DNA of 64,000 nucleotides from Acinetobacter sp. ANC 4470. Lineage in GTDB: Bacteria; Pseudomonadota; Gammaproteobacteria; Pseudomonadales; Moraxellaceae. A model generated the notes under the pieces. That model was not told where the DNA came from, did no database searches, and was given only the letters and a program-made list of their open reading frames with translations. Location of the stretch: the NCBI RefSeq assembly GCF_002135335.1, contig NZ_NEGC01000001.1, forward strand, positions 620,001 to 684,000, given 5' to 3'. Shown here piece by piece: positions 1 to 8,801 of this stretch; position 1 is the stretch's first letter; every line of letters begins with the position of its first letter. Made by a program: the position numbers and the translations under genes.

Positions 1-333
1 ACATGCTACATTTTACATTAGAGCAAATATATGGTGTATTTTCAAGCAATAAACAGGTCGAAGCTTGACCGCTGGGCTTAAATACTGAGCAAAATAAAAT
101 CTCAAAATGAATCATCGCAATTTACTTTTTCATATTTATGCTGGAGCCTTCTTTTTCGGTGTACTCAACAGCCATCAGGCATTTTTACTGCATACACATA
201 AATACAAGTGATTCACATTGAATATTCCTGATCACCTAAAAAATCCTTAGCCTGAAGTGATGGATTTAATTTTTGACATCTAGCACAGTTTGTTCGAGCA
301 AGATTAAATCTAAATTGCGACAATCACGCCTAT
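1..333. other. Left-edge region with no supported gene
   Basis: I see no convincing gene here. The longest plausible rightward frame starts at 107 and encodes only about 34 residues, with no clear ribosome binding site. The region is AT-rich and lies beyond the azoR terminator. It may be the spacer of a gene outside the window. Confidence 0.5.
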
Positions 334-357
334 AAAAAAAGTCAGCCGAAGCTGACC
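334..357 (-). terminator. azoR intrinsic terminator
   Basis: Read on the minus strand, GGTCAGC, a TTCG loop and GCTGAC are followed by a run of seven T. It lies 25 bases past the azoR stop. Confidence 0.85.
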
Positions 358-381
358 AAAGAGGAATACTTAAGTTAAAAC

Positions 382-948
382 TTACAGCGCTTGCACTTGT
401 GCTAAAGCTGTTGCAATCGCTTGCTCTTTTAACTCTGGCCCCATATTCACGCCTTCAGCACGAATAATTTCAACGTCCGTCACACCCGTAAAGTTAAAAA
501 CGGTTTTCAAAAAGCCTTCTTGGAAATCTGCTGGGCTATTTTCACCATAAACACCACCACGACTACTGGCGATATACGCTTTTTTCTCACCAGCCAAACC
601 AACGGGACCTTTTTCAGTATATTGAAAAGTCTTACCTGCCACGCTAATACGGTCAATCCACGCTTTTAAAGTTGAAGGGAGCCCAAAGTTGTACATGGCA
701 GCACCCACAACCACAACATCTGCATCCAGATATTGCTGAATAATTTTTTCGCCTAAAGCGGCTTGTTCAGCATCTTGTCCCATCAAAATTTCAGCAGTTA
801 AATGTGGAATCATCTGAGTCGCTAAATCTAAATACTCCACGGTGGCATCACTATGTTTCGCGGTTAATTGCGAAACAATGGCTTGACTGAGTTGACGTGA
901 AACAGAAGCATCAGCAAAGATACTTGAATCGATATGTAAAACTTTCAT
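382..948 (-). CDS. azoR: FMN-dependent NADH-azoreductase
   Basis: This cytoplasmic flavodoxin-fold enzyme uses FMN and NADH to reduce quinones and azo compounds (AzoR/AcpD family). The 188 residues open with the family pattern MKVLHIDSS, which carries the FMN phosphate contact. PMYNFGLPS-like sequence (AAMYNFGLPSTLKAWIDR, about residues 83-100) and SSRGGVYG (about 128-135) are the usual flavin-binding loops. It is slightly shorter than the E. coli enzyme (about 200 residues), mostly at the C-terminus. The ATG follows an AAAGG-like site. The gene is monocistronic, with its own terminator, and is divergent from the GGDEF gene. The family call is secure; the physiological substrate is not known. 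Confidence 0.93.
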   Translation of the reverse strand: MKVLHIDSSIFADASVSRQLSQAIVSQLTAKHSDATVEYLDLATQMIPHLTAEILMGQDAEQAALGEKIIQQYLDADVVVVGAAMYNFGLPSTLKAWIDRISVAGKTFQYTEKGPVGLAGEKKAYIASSRGGVYGENSPADFQEGFLKTVFNFTGVTDVEIIRAEGVNMGPELKEQAIATALAQVQAL

Positions 949-1210
949 GCTTAAACCTTTAATCTGTATTTATTCAATAACAGTAGTTTAAGCGATCTAT
1001 AAAAATAGAATAATATGGCTACACACAACACACTGTTTTATTTTTAGAACGACACCCATTGAAATGCAATCTATTTTTAAATTTTAATCAGTATAAAATA
1101 TAGCCATTACCATTCACAAAAAAACGTGTTATGTTGTGAATTATTAAAAATAAAGTAGATCAATTTATCCTTAAACTATCATTTAAAGATCTAAAGGTCA
1201 TATCTATCGA

Positions 1211-2410
1211 ATGAAGAAAAAATTGACCCCCAATACCCTAAACTTATTCAAAGCAAAAATTACGAAATATTTGCTAGAAGATGAAGTCGTCATGAATTGG
1301 AGTGTCCTCAATAAATGCATCCTCATCCTTATTTTAGGCAGTTTGGTTCATGTCATCTGGATTATTTGGAAGATTTTCATCCTTCTTTCTCCCAATTTAT
1401 GGCATTTTGTCAATTTACCTTTGCTCAAACTACAACTCGAGTTAAATACTTTATTCTTCTGCCTTTTTATTGCGATGATTTACCCGTGTGCCTACTGGTA
1501 TAAAAAAGAGTGGGTACAACAATGGCTGCCCTATTTATCGGTGGGTATTGTTGTTATTTCTTTATGCAATGACGGCTATATGATCGGCGTACTCAGTCCA
1601 GCCACTACGATTACTTACGTCAGTTTAATCACTGTCGGTTTGGTATTGTTTAACCGTAAAATTGTTTACTATGCCCTCATTCCTGCCACCCTGTTTTTAA
1701 TCTTATGTGGCTATTTAAGCTTACAAGGTCAAATCAACTACGCGCCTCTATTTAATCTGAGTACGACACCTCTTTACCAACACAAGTTTTGGGTCATCTC
1801 AATGTTATATTTCATTGCGCCTATTTTGATTACTTGTTTAATTCTATTTGAAATTTTACTGAGCCAATGGCGACATAGAGAACAACTGATTCAACATTTA
1901 AGTCAAATTGATCCACTCACCAATACACTGAATCGACGCAGTATTAACACTTGCTTAGAAAAATTAGAACGTAAATCAACAAAGTCTTACGCATTGGTCT
2001 TGATTGACTTGGATCATTTTAAACAAATTAATGACCAATATGGCCACGACAAAGGTGATGAAGCCCTGATTAAAGTCAGTGAAGTGCTCTCACAAATCAT
2101 TCGTGATAGCGATGTAGTCGGTCGCTTTGGTGGAGAAGAGTTTATTCTGATTCTCAATCAGTCTTCTTTAGCACAAGCACAAAATATTGCTGAACGCTGT
2201 CGCCAAGCGATTCAAGCACTTCAGTTATTCAGCAATATAGGTGAAGCCATTAAAGTGACTGCAAGCTTTGGTATCGCATTATCAAATATAGAGATAAGCC
2301 CACAAAAATTATTAAGCCAAGCTGATAAAGCCCTGTATGAAGCAAAAGCCTGTGGTCGTAATCAAGTCAAATGCTATCGAGAAATCTTCATTGCAGCAAA
2401 ACCATGCTAA
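1211..2410 (+). CDS. Membrane-bound diguanylate cyclase (GGDEF)
   Basis: The protein likely makes cyclic di-GMP from two GTP at the inner membrane. The 399 residues have an N-terminal half with about six hydrophobic segments (roughly residues 33-225) and no recognised sensory domain. A C-terminal GGDEF domain follows from about 230. The active-site signature is GGEEF at 307-311. An RxxD inhibitory site (RDSD) sits five residues before it, so product inhibition is expected. DLDHFKQINDQYGH is the metal- and GTP-binding stretch. The stop codon overlaps the stop of the converging glutathione S-transferase gene. The signal sensed by the membrane part cannot be read from sequence. Confidence 0.88.
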   Translation: MKKKLTPNTLNLFKAKITKYLLEDEVVMNWSVLNKCILILILGSLVHVIWIIWKIFILLSPNLWHFVNLPLLKLQLELNTLFFCLFIAMIYPCAYWYKKEWVQQWLPYLSVGIVVISLCNDGYMIGVLSPATTITYVSLITVGLVLFNRKIVYYALIPATLFLILCGYLSLQGQINYAPLFNLSTTPLYQHKFWVISMLYFIAPILITCLILFEILLSQWRHREQLIQHLSQIDPLTNTLNRRSINTCLEKLERKSTKSYALVLIDLDHFKQINDQYGHDKGDEALIKVSEVLSQIIRDSDVVGRFGGEEFILILNQSSLAQAQNIAERCRQAIQALQLFSNIGEAIKVTASFGIALSNIEISPQKLLSQADKALYEAKACGRNQVKCYREIFIAAKPC

Positions 2411-3087
2411 AGCCCATATTGTTGATAAGACTCTAAATAATTCACCCAAGCCTTTTCTTGTAATGCCGCAGCAACCCAAGCTTTCATTGCAGGATGTTGT
2501 ATCATGGTATCCATATACTGCTGCGTAGCATCGCTTAGGGGTAAAGCATAAGTGATTAAACGTGTCACAACAGGTGCATAAAATGCATCTGCAATTGAGA
2601 ATTCACCACATAAAAAACCCTGTGCTTCTGGTCGTTCAGACCAAATTTGCTCTATGCGTGCAACATCTTGCTGCAGTTCTGCATTTTCCTGCCATAAACG
2701 CTTACCCACGTCAGCCAAATTCGCTCGAATATTCATCCCGCAGGCATTCCGTAAATGTGAAAATCCACTGTGCATTTCCGCAGATATACAGCGAGCACGG
2801 GCACGTTGCTGCGAATCTTTTGGCCATAAATTTTGCGCTGGATGTTGTTCTGCAAGATATTCACAAATGGCCAAGGAATCCCAAAGCAATAACCCATCAT
2901 GAATTAGTGCAGGAACTTTACCATTGGGGTTAATGGCCAAGACATCCTGCTTAAAAGTTCCTGTATCACGTTCCGATGGAAATGGCAGCATGATTTCTTC
3001 AAAAGGAATATCAAAAGCTTTCAGCACCAACCACGGACGCATTGACCAACTGGAATAGTTTTTATTGGCAATATACAGCTGATACAT
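2407..3087 (-). CDS. Glutathione S-transferase family protein
   Basis: This is a cytoplasmic protein of 226 residues with the two-domain GST plan. The N-terminal thioredoxin-like domain begins LYIANKNYSSWSMRPWLVLK, where SSWS is the likely catalytic serine region. NGKVPALIHDG (about 54-64) is the cis-proline glutathione-binding loop, followed by WDSLAICEYLAEQ. The C-terminal part is helical. It starts 3 bases after the dsbD stop, so the two are almost certainly co-transcribed. With gshA in the same window, glutathione is available. The exact substrate is unknown; detoxification or stress roles are possible. Confidence 0.88.
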   Translation of the reverse strand: MYQLYIANKNYSSWSMRPWLVLKAFDIPFEEIMLPFPSERDTGTFKQDVLAINPNGKVPALIHDGLLLWDSLAICEYLAEQHPAQNLWPKDSQQRARARCISAEMHSGFSHLRNACGMNIRANLADVGKRLWQENAELQQDVARIEQIWSERPEAQGFLCGEFSIADAFYAPVVTRLITYALPLSDATQQYMDTMIQHPAMKAWVAAALQEKAWVNYLESYQQYGL

Positions 3088-3090
3088 TCT

Positions 3091-4932
3091 TTATTGTCCT
3101 AGATGTTTTTGAAATATGCTGACTTGTTTTATTAATTCAGCCTCGGTAAATGCACCAGTTAAACGTAAACCCCGAATTTCCTGCTGCTTAAGATCTAAAA
3201 ATAAATAGGTCGGTGGGCCTAAAATATCCCATTGTTTCAATAAAGCCTGATGCGTTGCATCATAATCACTCAAATCCAGTTTAATTAAAAAATAGGGTGC
3301 TATTGCGTGCTGAACTTGAGCGGATTTTAAAACACGATGTTCAATCGGCTGACAGGCGATGCACCAATCTGCATAGACATCAATAATAATAGCTTGATTG
3401 GATGGGGCATTCGCTAATAAGGTCTGAAATTCAGTCGCAGTTTTCGCGATATGCCATGTCGCTTGCGTGTCGCTTTGTTCAATAAAAAAACGCTGACTTT
3501 GTTGATATTGACTATATGCCAAATAAGGAACCACGATCAGCAATGCTAAAATATACAGCCATTTGAACTGTGTTTTTTGTCCAATTAAACGAGTGAACAC
3601 ATAAACAATAAAACTTAATCCTAAAGCTAAACTTAACCATTGCATCCAAGCTTCAGACATTAAAGGACGAATAAAATACAGCGCTAAAGCCAACATAATA
3701 AAGGCAAACAACACCTTAATTTGGTTCATCCACAGTCCAGCTTTAGGCAGTACTTTTGCCCCCAAAACACTCGCCAACAGTAACGGTGTTCCCATACCAA
3801 AGCCCAGTGTGAACAGTAATAGTGCACCCTGCCACTGACTTTGTGTTTGAGAAATAAATAATAACGCTCCTGCCAATGGTGCCGTCATACAGGGACCGAC
3901 CAACAAGGCAGAAATCATGCCCATGATGGCAGCGCCAATTAAGCTACCGCCTTTTTGTACTGACTGAGCCTGATCTAAACGATTCACCAAAGCTTGCGGT
4001 AATTTAATTTCAAACAGGCCAAATAAATTCAAGGCGAATAGGACAAAGAGCACACTAAAAGCAATCAACGTTGAAGGCTGTTGTAACCAACGCTGGAAAT
4101 TCAGCCCAGCCGAGGATGCAACTAAGCCCAAAATGGCGTACACCATCGCCATACTACAAACAAAGACCAAAGCAATCATCCATGCTTTTAAGCCTTTACT
4201 ATCCCGTACAATGAGTGAGGTCAAAATAGGTAACATAGGCAATGAACACGGCGTAAAGGCCAACAATATGCCTAAGCCAAAAAACAACACTAAGCCATAA
4301 AATAAAGAGCTTTCTGCTAATTTTTCTGACCACATTTGATCTTGAGCGGTATCAAGAGCCGCAGGTTGATCAGTTGTACTTAAAGGCGTATTTTCAGCGC
4401 TAAAATTCGGCTGACCACTTGTATTGCTATTAGATATTTGGGCAAGATCGAGTAAGCGTTTACTTGATTTAGCCTGATTTTGCAGTAGAACCAAACTATC
4501 GACATCGGTCTGAAATTCAATGGTTTGTGGTGGATAACAAATCCGGTCTTGGGCGCAGCCCTGCCAAGTCACCTGATACGTTTTTGATGCTTCGGTTGCA
4601 ATATTAAATTGCACATGCTGAAAGTAAACTTGCGTATGACCATAATTTTCATCATACAAATCCGTTGCCAGAGGTAACTTTAAAGCCAGTTTTTGTGTAC
4701 CTTGCTGGACTTCAAATTTGTGCTGATATAAATAATAACGCTCGGGCATGTTCCAACTAAGCTGTGCTTCATGCTCACGATTAGATTCAACCGTAAAAGA
4801 AAAAGCATCTTCTGCGGAAAGTAATTGATCTTGTGCTTGTAAGGTCATTGAAAACAATAAAATGACACTACAAATGAATCCACTGATTGCAGACTTGCCG
4901 AAAAACTCAAGATCTTGAAGATGCTTTTTCAT
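3091..4932 (-). CDS. dsbD: Thiol:disulfide interchange protein DsbD
   Basis: DsbD passes electrons from cytoplasmic thioredoxin across the inner membrane to periplasmic reductases such as DsbC. The 613 residues start with a signal peptide (about 1-33). The periplasmic alpha domain has the redox pair in CAQDRICYPP. The eight-segment membrane domain has its two key cysteines in TPCSLPMLP and GPCMTAPLAG. The C-terminal thioredoxin-like gamma domain carries WCIAC. All six catalytic cysteines are present, so it should be active. It sits between an outer-membrane protein gene (18 bases upstream) and a GST gene (3 bases downstream). DsbA and DsbB, the oxidative arm, are elsewhere in this window. Confidence 0.95.
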   Translation of the reverse strand: MKKHLQDLEFFGKSAISGFICSVILLFSMTLQAQDQLLSAEDAFSFTVESNREHEAQLSWNMPERYYLYQHKFEVQQGTQKLALKLPLATDLYDENYGHTQVYFQHVQFNIATEASKTYQVTWQGCAQDRICYPPQTIEFQTDVDSLVLLQNQAKSSKRLLDLAQISNSNTSGQPNFSAENTPLSTTDQPAALDTAQDQMWSEKLAESSLFYGLVLFFGLGILLAFTPCSLPMLPILTSLIVRDSKGLKAWMIALVFVCSMAMVYAILGLVASSAGLNFQRWLQQPSTLIAFSVLFVLFALNLFGLFEIKLPQALVNRLDQAQSVQKGGSLIGAAIMGMISALLVGPCMTAPLAGALLFISQTQSQWQGALLLFTLGFGMGTPLLLASVLGAKVLPKAGLWMNQIKVLFAFIMLALALYFIRPLMSEAWMQWLSLALGLSFIVYVFTRLIGQKTQFKWLYILALLIVVPYLAYSQYQQSQRFFIEQSDTQATWHIAKTATEFQTLLANAPSNQAIIIDVYADWCIACQPIEHRVLKSAQVQHAIAPYFLIKLDLSDYDATHQALLKQWDILGPPTYLFLDLKQQEIRGLRLTGAFTEAELIKQVSIFQKHLGQ

Positions 4933-4950
4933 AGGATTTTATATTTTTAA

Positions 4951-5718
4951 TTAAAATAAGAAGGATACGCCCAAACCTGATTGATAGCTTTTATCGTTAC
5001 CATTCAAGTCCACACCCACGCTCGCGTCTAGTTGCATACGCTCATTTAGTGCATAAACAACACCCGAACCCAATGAATATTGGTAAGGCTCACTTTCTGC
5101 TTTGCGATAAACCAACTCAGAAAAACCTGACCATTTGTCGGCAATTTTATATTCAATGGTCGGTACAGCAGTCACAGCCCAACTACTGTCTTGTACTTCG
5201 TAACGCATGGTAATGGACGTCGAAATTAAATCACTCAGCTCATAAGCAACCACAGAATTGAGACTGTAAATATCGTCATCATTACTAAAGCCATCATTGC
5301 CAGTCGCTAAAATTGCTTCTGCTAAAACAGCCATCGAGAGCTTATCATCATCTAAATTAATGGCTTTTTTCACACCAATGCTGATATCACCCAAACCATC
5401 TTCTTCAACCGACTGACCTGCACGTTTGACTTTTGTCCATGCTGGGCCTTGCCATCCCAATTGCAATTCAAGGTCTTTAGCCAAACCTGTACGCAACAAC
5501 ATATCACCATTTAAAGTGACCGTTTTTTGCTTTTCACCATCTACCATCGTTTCGTTGTAACTAGCACTGGGTAAAGCTTGTTCCCATGCCAACTTCCCGA
5601 CGGGTGTAATCCCTGTGCCCATACCTGCGCCAGGGCGATCAAAGGAAAAGTCGGCAGCCATCGCATCCATGCTTAAAGCTGCTGCAAAAATAAAACCTGC
5701 TGTTTTTACTGCTGACAT
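4951..5718 (-). CDS. Outer-membrane beta-barrel protein, MetA-pathway phenol-degradation family-like
   Basis: The 255 residues begin with a signal peptide ending near AMA (cleavage about residue 21). They continue with DRPGAGMGTGITPVGKLAWEQ, a start typical of the poorly characterised family named for the MetA pathway of phenol degradation. The rest alternates polar and hydrophobic residues as in a beta barrel and ends in phenylalanine, as outer-membrane proteins usually do. The family name does not establish a role in phenol metabolism. It lies in a leftward gene run, 27 bases after the ankyrin gene and 18 before dsbD. Its function is unknown. Confidence 0.7.
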   Translation of the reverse strand: MSAVKTAGFIFAAALSMDAMAADFSFDRPGAGMGTGITPVGKLAWEQALPSASYNETMVDGEKQKTVTLNGDMLLRTGLAKDLELQLGWQGPAWTKVKRAGQSVEEDGLGDISIGVKKAINLDDDKLSMAVLAEAILATGNDGFSNDDDIYSLNSVVAYELSDLISTSITMRYEVQDSSWAVTAVPTIEYKIADKWSGFSELVYRKAESEPYQYSLGSGVVYALNERMQLDASVGVDLNGNDKSYQSGLGVSFLF

Positions 5719-5745
5719 TTTTATCTCTCTATTCTGTTGGTTCTT

Positions 5746-6288
5746 TTATACGAGTTCTTTGCTCATTTTAGCCCCGTGGCTACGAAGCAATTCTAAAGTT
5801 TGCTTTTCTTCAGCCAATGCTTCTGACCAGTTAATTTCATCAAAATCACAATCAAAGAATAAATCACTAATTGAAGATAAAATGGTGAGACCTTCTTCAT
5901 CTTTACTATTTGGATCAACATTTTCTACTAATAAACGCTGCACCGCAGGGACACACGCTGAACTTGCAGCATCCCATAATGGACCATACAGCTCTTCTGC
6001 ATCCCATAAATGTAGATTTACTTTGGCTTGAATCAGTGCATCTAAAATTTCAATATGCACAGCCAAACGCTGTTGTTTTTCTTGTTCAGATAGTGGCGTA
6101 CCCGCTTCATGTGCTTCACAAATGTGTTCCCACCATTTGAACAAACCATCTGACCAGACAGAAATAGCAGGACCTTTTTCAAGATCGATAAAGTTAGGAT
6201 CAAGACCTTCTGCTAAAAGGCGTTGCACTTGAGCAAAGTCTAATTCTTCTATGGCTTGTACAAAGACTTGTTGTTGCGCTGTTAACAT
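5746..6288 (-). CDS. Ankyrin-repeat protein
   Basis: This is a cytoplasmic-looking protein of 180 residues with no signal peptide. Two ankyrin-like repeats are visible: FAQVQRLLAEGLDPNFID near the N-terminus and PAVQRLLVENVDPNSKDEEGLTIL near residue 125. A third, degenerate one lies around EILDALIQAKVNLHLWD. Such repeats bind other proteins. I chose the ATG at 6288 over an upstream TTG at 6306 because the extension adds only six residues. It is the first gene of the leftward run that continues with an outer-membrane protein, dsbD and a GST. The binding partner is unknown. Confidence 0.75.
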   Translation of the reverse strand: MLTAQQQVFVQAIEELDFAQVQRLLAEGLDPNFIDLEKGPAISVWSDGLFKWWEHICEAHEAGTPLSEQEKQQRLAVHIEILDALIQAKVNLHLWDAEELYGPLWDAASSACVPAVQRLLVENVDPNSKDEEGLTILSSISDLFFDCDFDEINWSEALAEEKQTLELLRSHGAKMSKELV

Positions 6289-6412
6289 GGAGAAAGCTCT
6301 CTTCAATCAGTTTTAAACTATTATGCCGAATAAACGGTCATTTGTTTTGGGTAAATGGATAACAAGCATCTTTTTATTCTTTTTTCATGACATTGCTGTC
6401 TTGTTCCAAAAT

Positions 6413-6438
6413 AAAAAAAGCTCCGAAGAGCTTTTTTT
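6413..6438 (-). terminator. Terminator after the HPF-like gene
   Basis: AAAAAAGCTC, a CGAA loop and GAGCTTTTTT form a symmetrical hairpin with T-runs on both strands. It lies 25 bases past the stop of the minus-strand gene at 6464-6844. Confidence 0.85.
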
Positions 6439-6463
6439 CTGTCTAATTTAAGCAAAATTTTGC

Positions 6464-6844
6464 TTAGTCGTCATCGACATCATCTGCACCATTTGCATTA
6501 CTTGTTTCCGCAAATTCAAGTGCTCCACCACGTGGGTTCTCTTTCTTTTCAAAGAGATGTTCAAGACTTCGTTTTAAACGATCTATCGCACCATGAATAG
6601 CTGTATCGATATTATGACCACGATGATTCACAACCACAGGTTTCAAGCCTGCTGGACGTGCTTCAATCATACAGTTAATATCGTCTGCCCCACCTTTGGG
6701 ACCATTTTCATCACTCAAATGCACGGAAAAATGGGTAATACGTTCACTGTGTCGCTGGAATTCTGCATTCAGTTCTGCACGAACATAAGTAATTAAACGT
6801 TCACTATTTTGAATGTTTTTATCAGTACGGATTTCAATGTTCAT
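6464..6844 (-). CDS. HPF/RaiA-family ribosome-associated protein
   Basis: The 126-residue protein matches the hibernation-promoting factor/RaiA (sigma-54 modulation) fold. It opens with MNIEIRTDKNI, has an alternating strand FSVHLSDENGPKGGADDINCMIEARPAG (about 40-67), and continues with GHNIDTAIHGAIDRLKRSLEHLFEK (about 77-101). Members bind the 30S subunit and inactivate or protect ribosomes. The tail is unusually acidic (GADDVDDD), unlike the basic surface of HPF. It is not next to rpoN, where hpf normally lies, so it is probably a second paralogue. A GAGGA site precedes the ATG. Confidence 0.75.
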   Translation of the reverse strand: MNIEIRTDKNIQNSERLITYVRAELNAEFQRHSERITHFSVHLSDENGPKGGADDINCMIEARPAGLKPVVVNHRGHNIDTAIHGAIDRLKRSLEHLFEKKENPRGGALEFAETSNANGADDVDDD

Positions 6845-7332
6845 ATAATATCATCCTCTTTATTCGAATCTTTTTTTGTGCAAAACTTCTTATCTTGGCA
6901 CGTTTAAACTTGCTGTAAAAACAGCGCGAAACATCTTCAACTTAGTTTGGAACGAATTCCTCCACATTGAATGATGAACACTTTTGAGTCTGCAGAATCG
7001 TGTCCTTATGCCTTGAATATAAGGGGCTAAGCGAAGCATATGCAAGTAGTATTTTGATATTTTTTGCAATTCCATATAGTAAATATGTGATTCAACTTTA
7101 TTGCTTAAATTATTTGATAAATCTCATATTATTTTTTTCTCACTTAAAACTGCACGGCACCTCGTTTTATGGATTTTATTCATATATGTTTTTAAGTATT
7201 TAAGCTGTACTGTCATTTTAATCATCGAATATTTTAGAAAGTATATTATTTTTAGGTCATTGATCAATTTTGGCTTTATTTTTGCTTAAGAATCTGTATG
7301 CTTTGTTTGCTTCTCGGGGGAGATATTTTTTA
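6845..7332. promoter_or_regulatory. Divergent spacer between the HPF-like gene and tsx
   Basis: These 488 AT-rich bases must hold the promoters of both genes. Short open frames of about 60 codons occur on both strands, but they lack ribosome binding sites and protein-like composition. No operator could be assigned. The length suggests regulated expression of the porin gene. Confidence 0.4.
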
Positions 7333-8073
7333 ATGAAACTTACACAAATTTTTGCTACATGTGCGCTTGCTTCAACTGCTGCACTTACTCAAGCTGCACC
7401 AATCTGGCAAGATTTCAGCGTAACGGGGCTTTATGGTGAAAATTACAAATCACCATTTGTTACTGGTGATGAAGAAATTAAGCAAAGTACTGTAACATTT
7501 GAATATGGTGCAGGCTTTAAATATGGTGATTTCTTTGCCTTTGCTGACCGCTCAAATAACGATCCTGATGGTAACGAAACTTACTTCGAAGTATCGCCAC
7601 GTTTAAGTCTTGGTGCTATTTCAGGTCAAAAGCTTGCCGTAGGTCCAATTAAAGATGTTTTAGTTGCAACCACTTGGGAAGGTGGTGAGGGTTTCAATAA
7701 CTACCTATACGGTATTGGCTTAGACCTTGATATTCCATATTTCAAATATGCTCAGTTGAATTTCTATAAAGCAGACAACGACAAAAAAATGACCGAAGAT
7801 GATTACCAAATGACATTTGTCTATGGTGTTCCATTTAAAGTCGGTGCTGAAGACTTTTTGGTTGATGGCTTCTTAGATTGGTCTACTGCTGAAGATGATC
7901 ACGCTAGTGAATTGAACTGGACAACTCAGTACAAATGGAATGTAGGTAAACACATCTCTCCAGATACACGTTTATATGTCGGTATCGAGCACTCTGTTTG
8001 GAACAATAAATACGGCAATAAATCAGGCGTAGATCAAAATGACGTAAGTGCATTGGTTAAATACCACTTCTAA
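7333..8073 (+). CDS. Tsx-like nucleoside-specific outer-membrane channel
   Basis: The 246 residues have a signal peptide ending at TQAAP (cleavage about residue 21-22). They continue with WQDFSVTGLYGENYK and FEYGAGFKYGDFFAFADRSN, the N-terminal strands characteristic of the Tsx family. The sequence ends VSALVKYHF, with terminal phenylalanine as expected for a beta barrel. Tsx channels take up nucleosides through the outer membrane. An upstream in-frame start at 7270 is possible, but only the ATG at 7333 gives a clean signal peptide and has a GGGGGAGA site at proper distance. It is monocistronic. Confidence 0.85.
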   Translation: MKLTQIFATCALASTAALTQAAPIWQDFSVTGLYGENYKSPFVTGDEEIKQSTVTFEYGAGFKYGDFFAFADRSNNDPDGNETYFEVSPRLSLGAISGQKLAVGPIKDVLVATTWEGGEGFNNYLYGIGLDLDIPYFKYAQLNFYKADNDKKMTEDDYQMTFVYGVPFKVGAEDFLVDGFLDWSTAEDDHASELNWTTQYKWNVGKHISPDTRLYVGIEHSVWNNKYGNKSGVDQNDVSALVKYHF

Positions 8074-8090
8074 TCCGTTATTTTCATGTC

Positions 8091-8121
8091 AAAAAAGCAA
8101 GACTTCGGTCTTGCTTTTTTA
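8091..8121 (+). terminator. tsx-like gene terminator
   Basis: AAAAAAGCAAGAC, a TTCG loop region and GTCTTGCTTTTTT form a strong hairpin with a T-run directly after the porin gene. Confidence 0.88.
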
Positions 8122-8177
8122 TTGCCCTAAAATAGAATTATTCCTACAATAAAGCCTTTATTCATTCGGCATATGTC

Positions 8178-8681
8178 ATGGACTTTCTCCTCCGTTCCGC
8201 TCAAGTATCAGATCTAGAACAAATTCTGGATATTTATAATGCTGAAATTCTAGATGGAACTGCGAATTGGAATAATACGAAAAAGTCTAGCGATGATTTT
8301 CAAACATGGTTTAGTCACTTAATGACGCAACAATTTCCACTCTTTGTCGCTGAACATATCGCATCGAAGAAAATTGCTGGCTACGCTGATTATTCTGCTT
8401 TCCGTCAAATTCATGGCTTTAAGCATACCGTTGAACATTCTGTCTTTATTCATCCAGACTTTACCCGTCAAGGTTTAGGCAAAGCCTTAATGCTGAAACT
8501 GATCGATCATGCACAGCAACATCATATCCATGTCATGGTGGCTGCAATTGATCATGACAATAAAGCCTCTATTGTATTGCATGAAAAGCTAGGTTTTATT
8601 CAAACGGGTTACTTGCCACAAGTGGGGAAAAAATTTGGACAATGGCGGGATTTGGTTTTGATGCAACTCACTTTTGATTAG
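8178..8681 (+). CDS. GNAT N-acetyltransferase, phosphinothricin acetyltransferase-like
   Basis: This 167-residue GNAT-fold enzyme uses acetyl-CoA. The layout follows the Pat/MddA group: IYNAEILDGTANWN near residues 20-33, GYADYSAFR near 71-79, and HTVEHSVFIHPDFTRQGLGKALM near 86-108. The last contains the acetyl-CoA pyrophosphate loop RQGLGKA. ASIVLHEKLGFIQTGYL (about 132-148) is the usual C-terminal motif. Relatives acetylate phosphinothricin, methionine sulfoximine or methionine sulfone. The true substrate is not evident. No partner gene is adjacent. Confidence 0.87.
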   Translation: MDFLLRSAQVSDLEQILDIYNAEILDGTANWNNTKKSSDDFQTWFSHLMTQQFPLFVAEHIASKKIAGYADYSAFRQIHGFKHTVEHSVFIHPDFTRQGLGKALMLKLIDHAQQHHIHVMVAAIDHDNKASIVLHEKLGFIQTGYLPQVGKKFGQWRDLVLMQLTFD

Positions 8682-8801
8682 CCTGCTACTACTCTAAAAT
8701 TCGCTACTATCATGGTTAAATTTTTTTATTTACTACTAAATAAATGATATTTATATGTTTTAATAATAAATACTGTGAATAAACTTCATTATGGGAATTT
8801 T

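Noticed and set aside
382..948. AzoR as the missing SsuE flavin reductase
   Set aside because: It belongs to the AcpD azoreductase group, has its own promoter and terminator, and lies more than 55 kb from the ssu operon.
6895..6913. TGGCAC followed by TTGC, resembling a sigma-54 promoter
   Set aside because: The distance between the GG and GC elements is 13 bases instead of 10, and on this strand it points away from the HPF-like gene.
6890..7289. Short open frames of about 60 codons on both strands upstream of the tsx-like gene
   Set aside because: No ribosome binding sites, odd composition, and mutual overlap; the spacer is better explained as promoter region.
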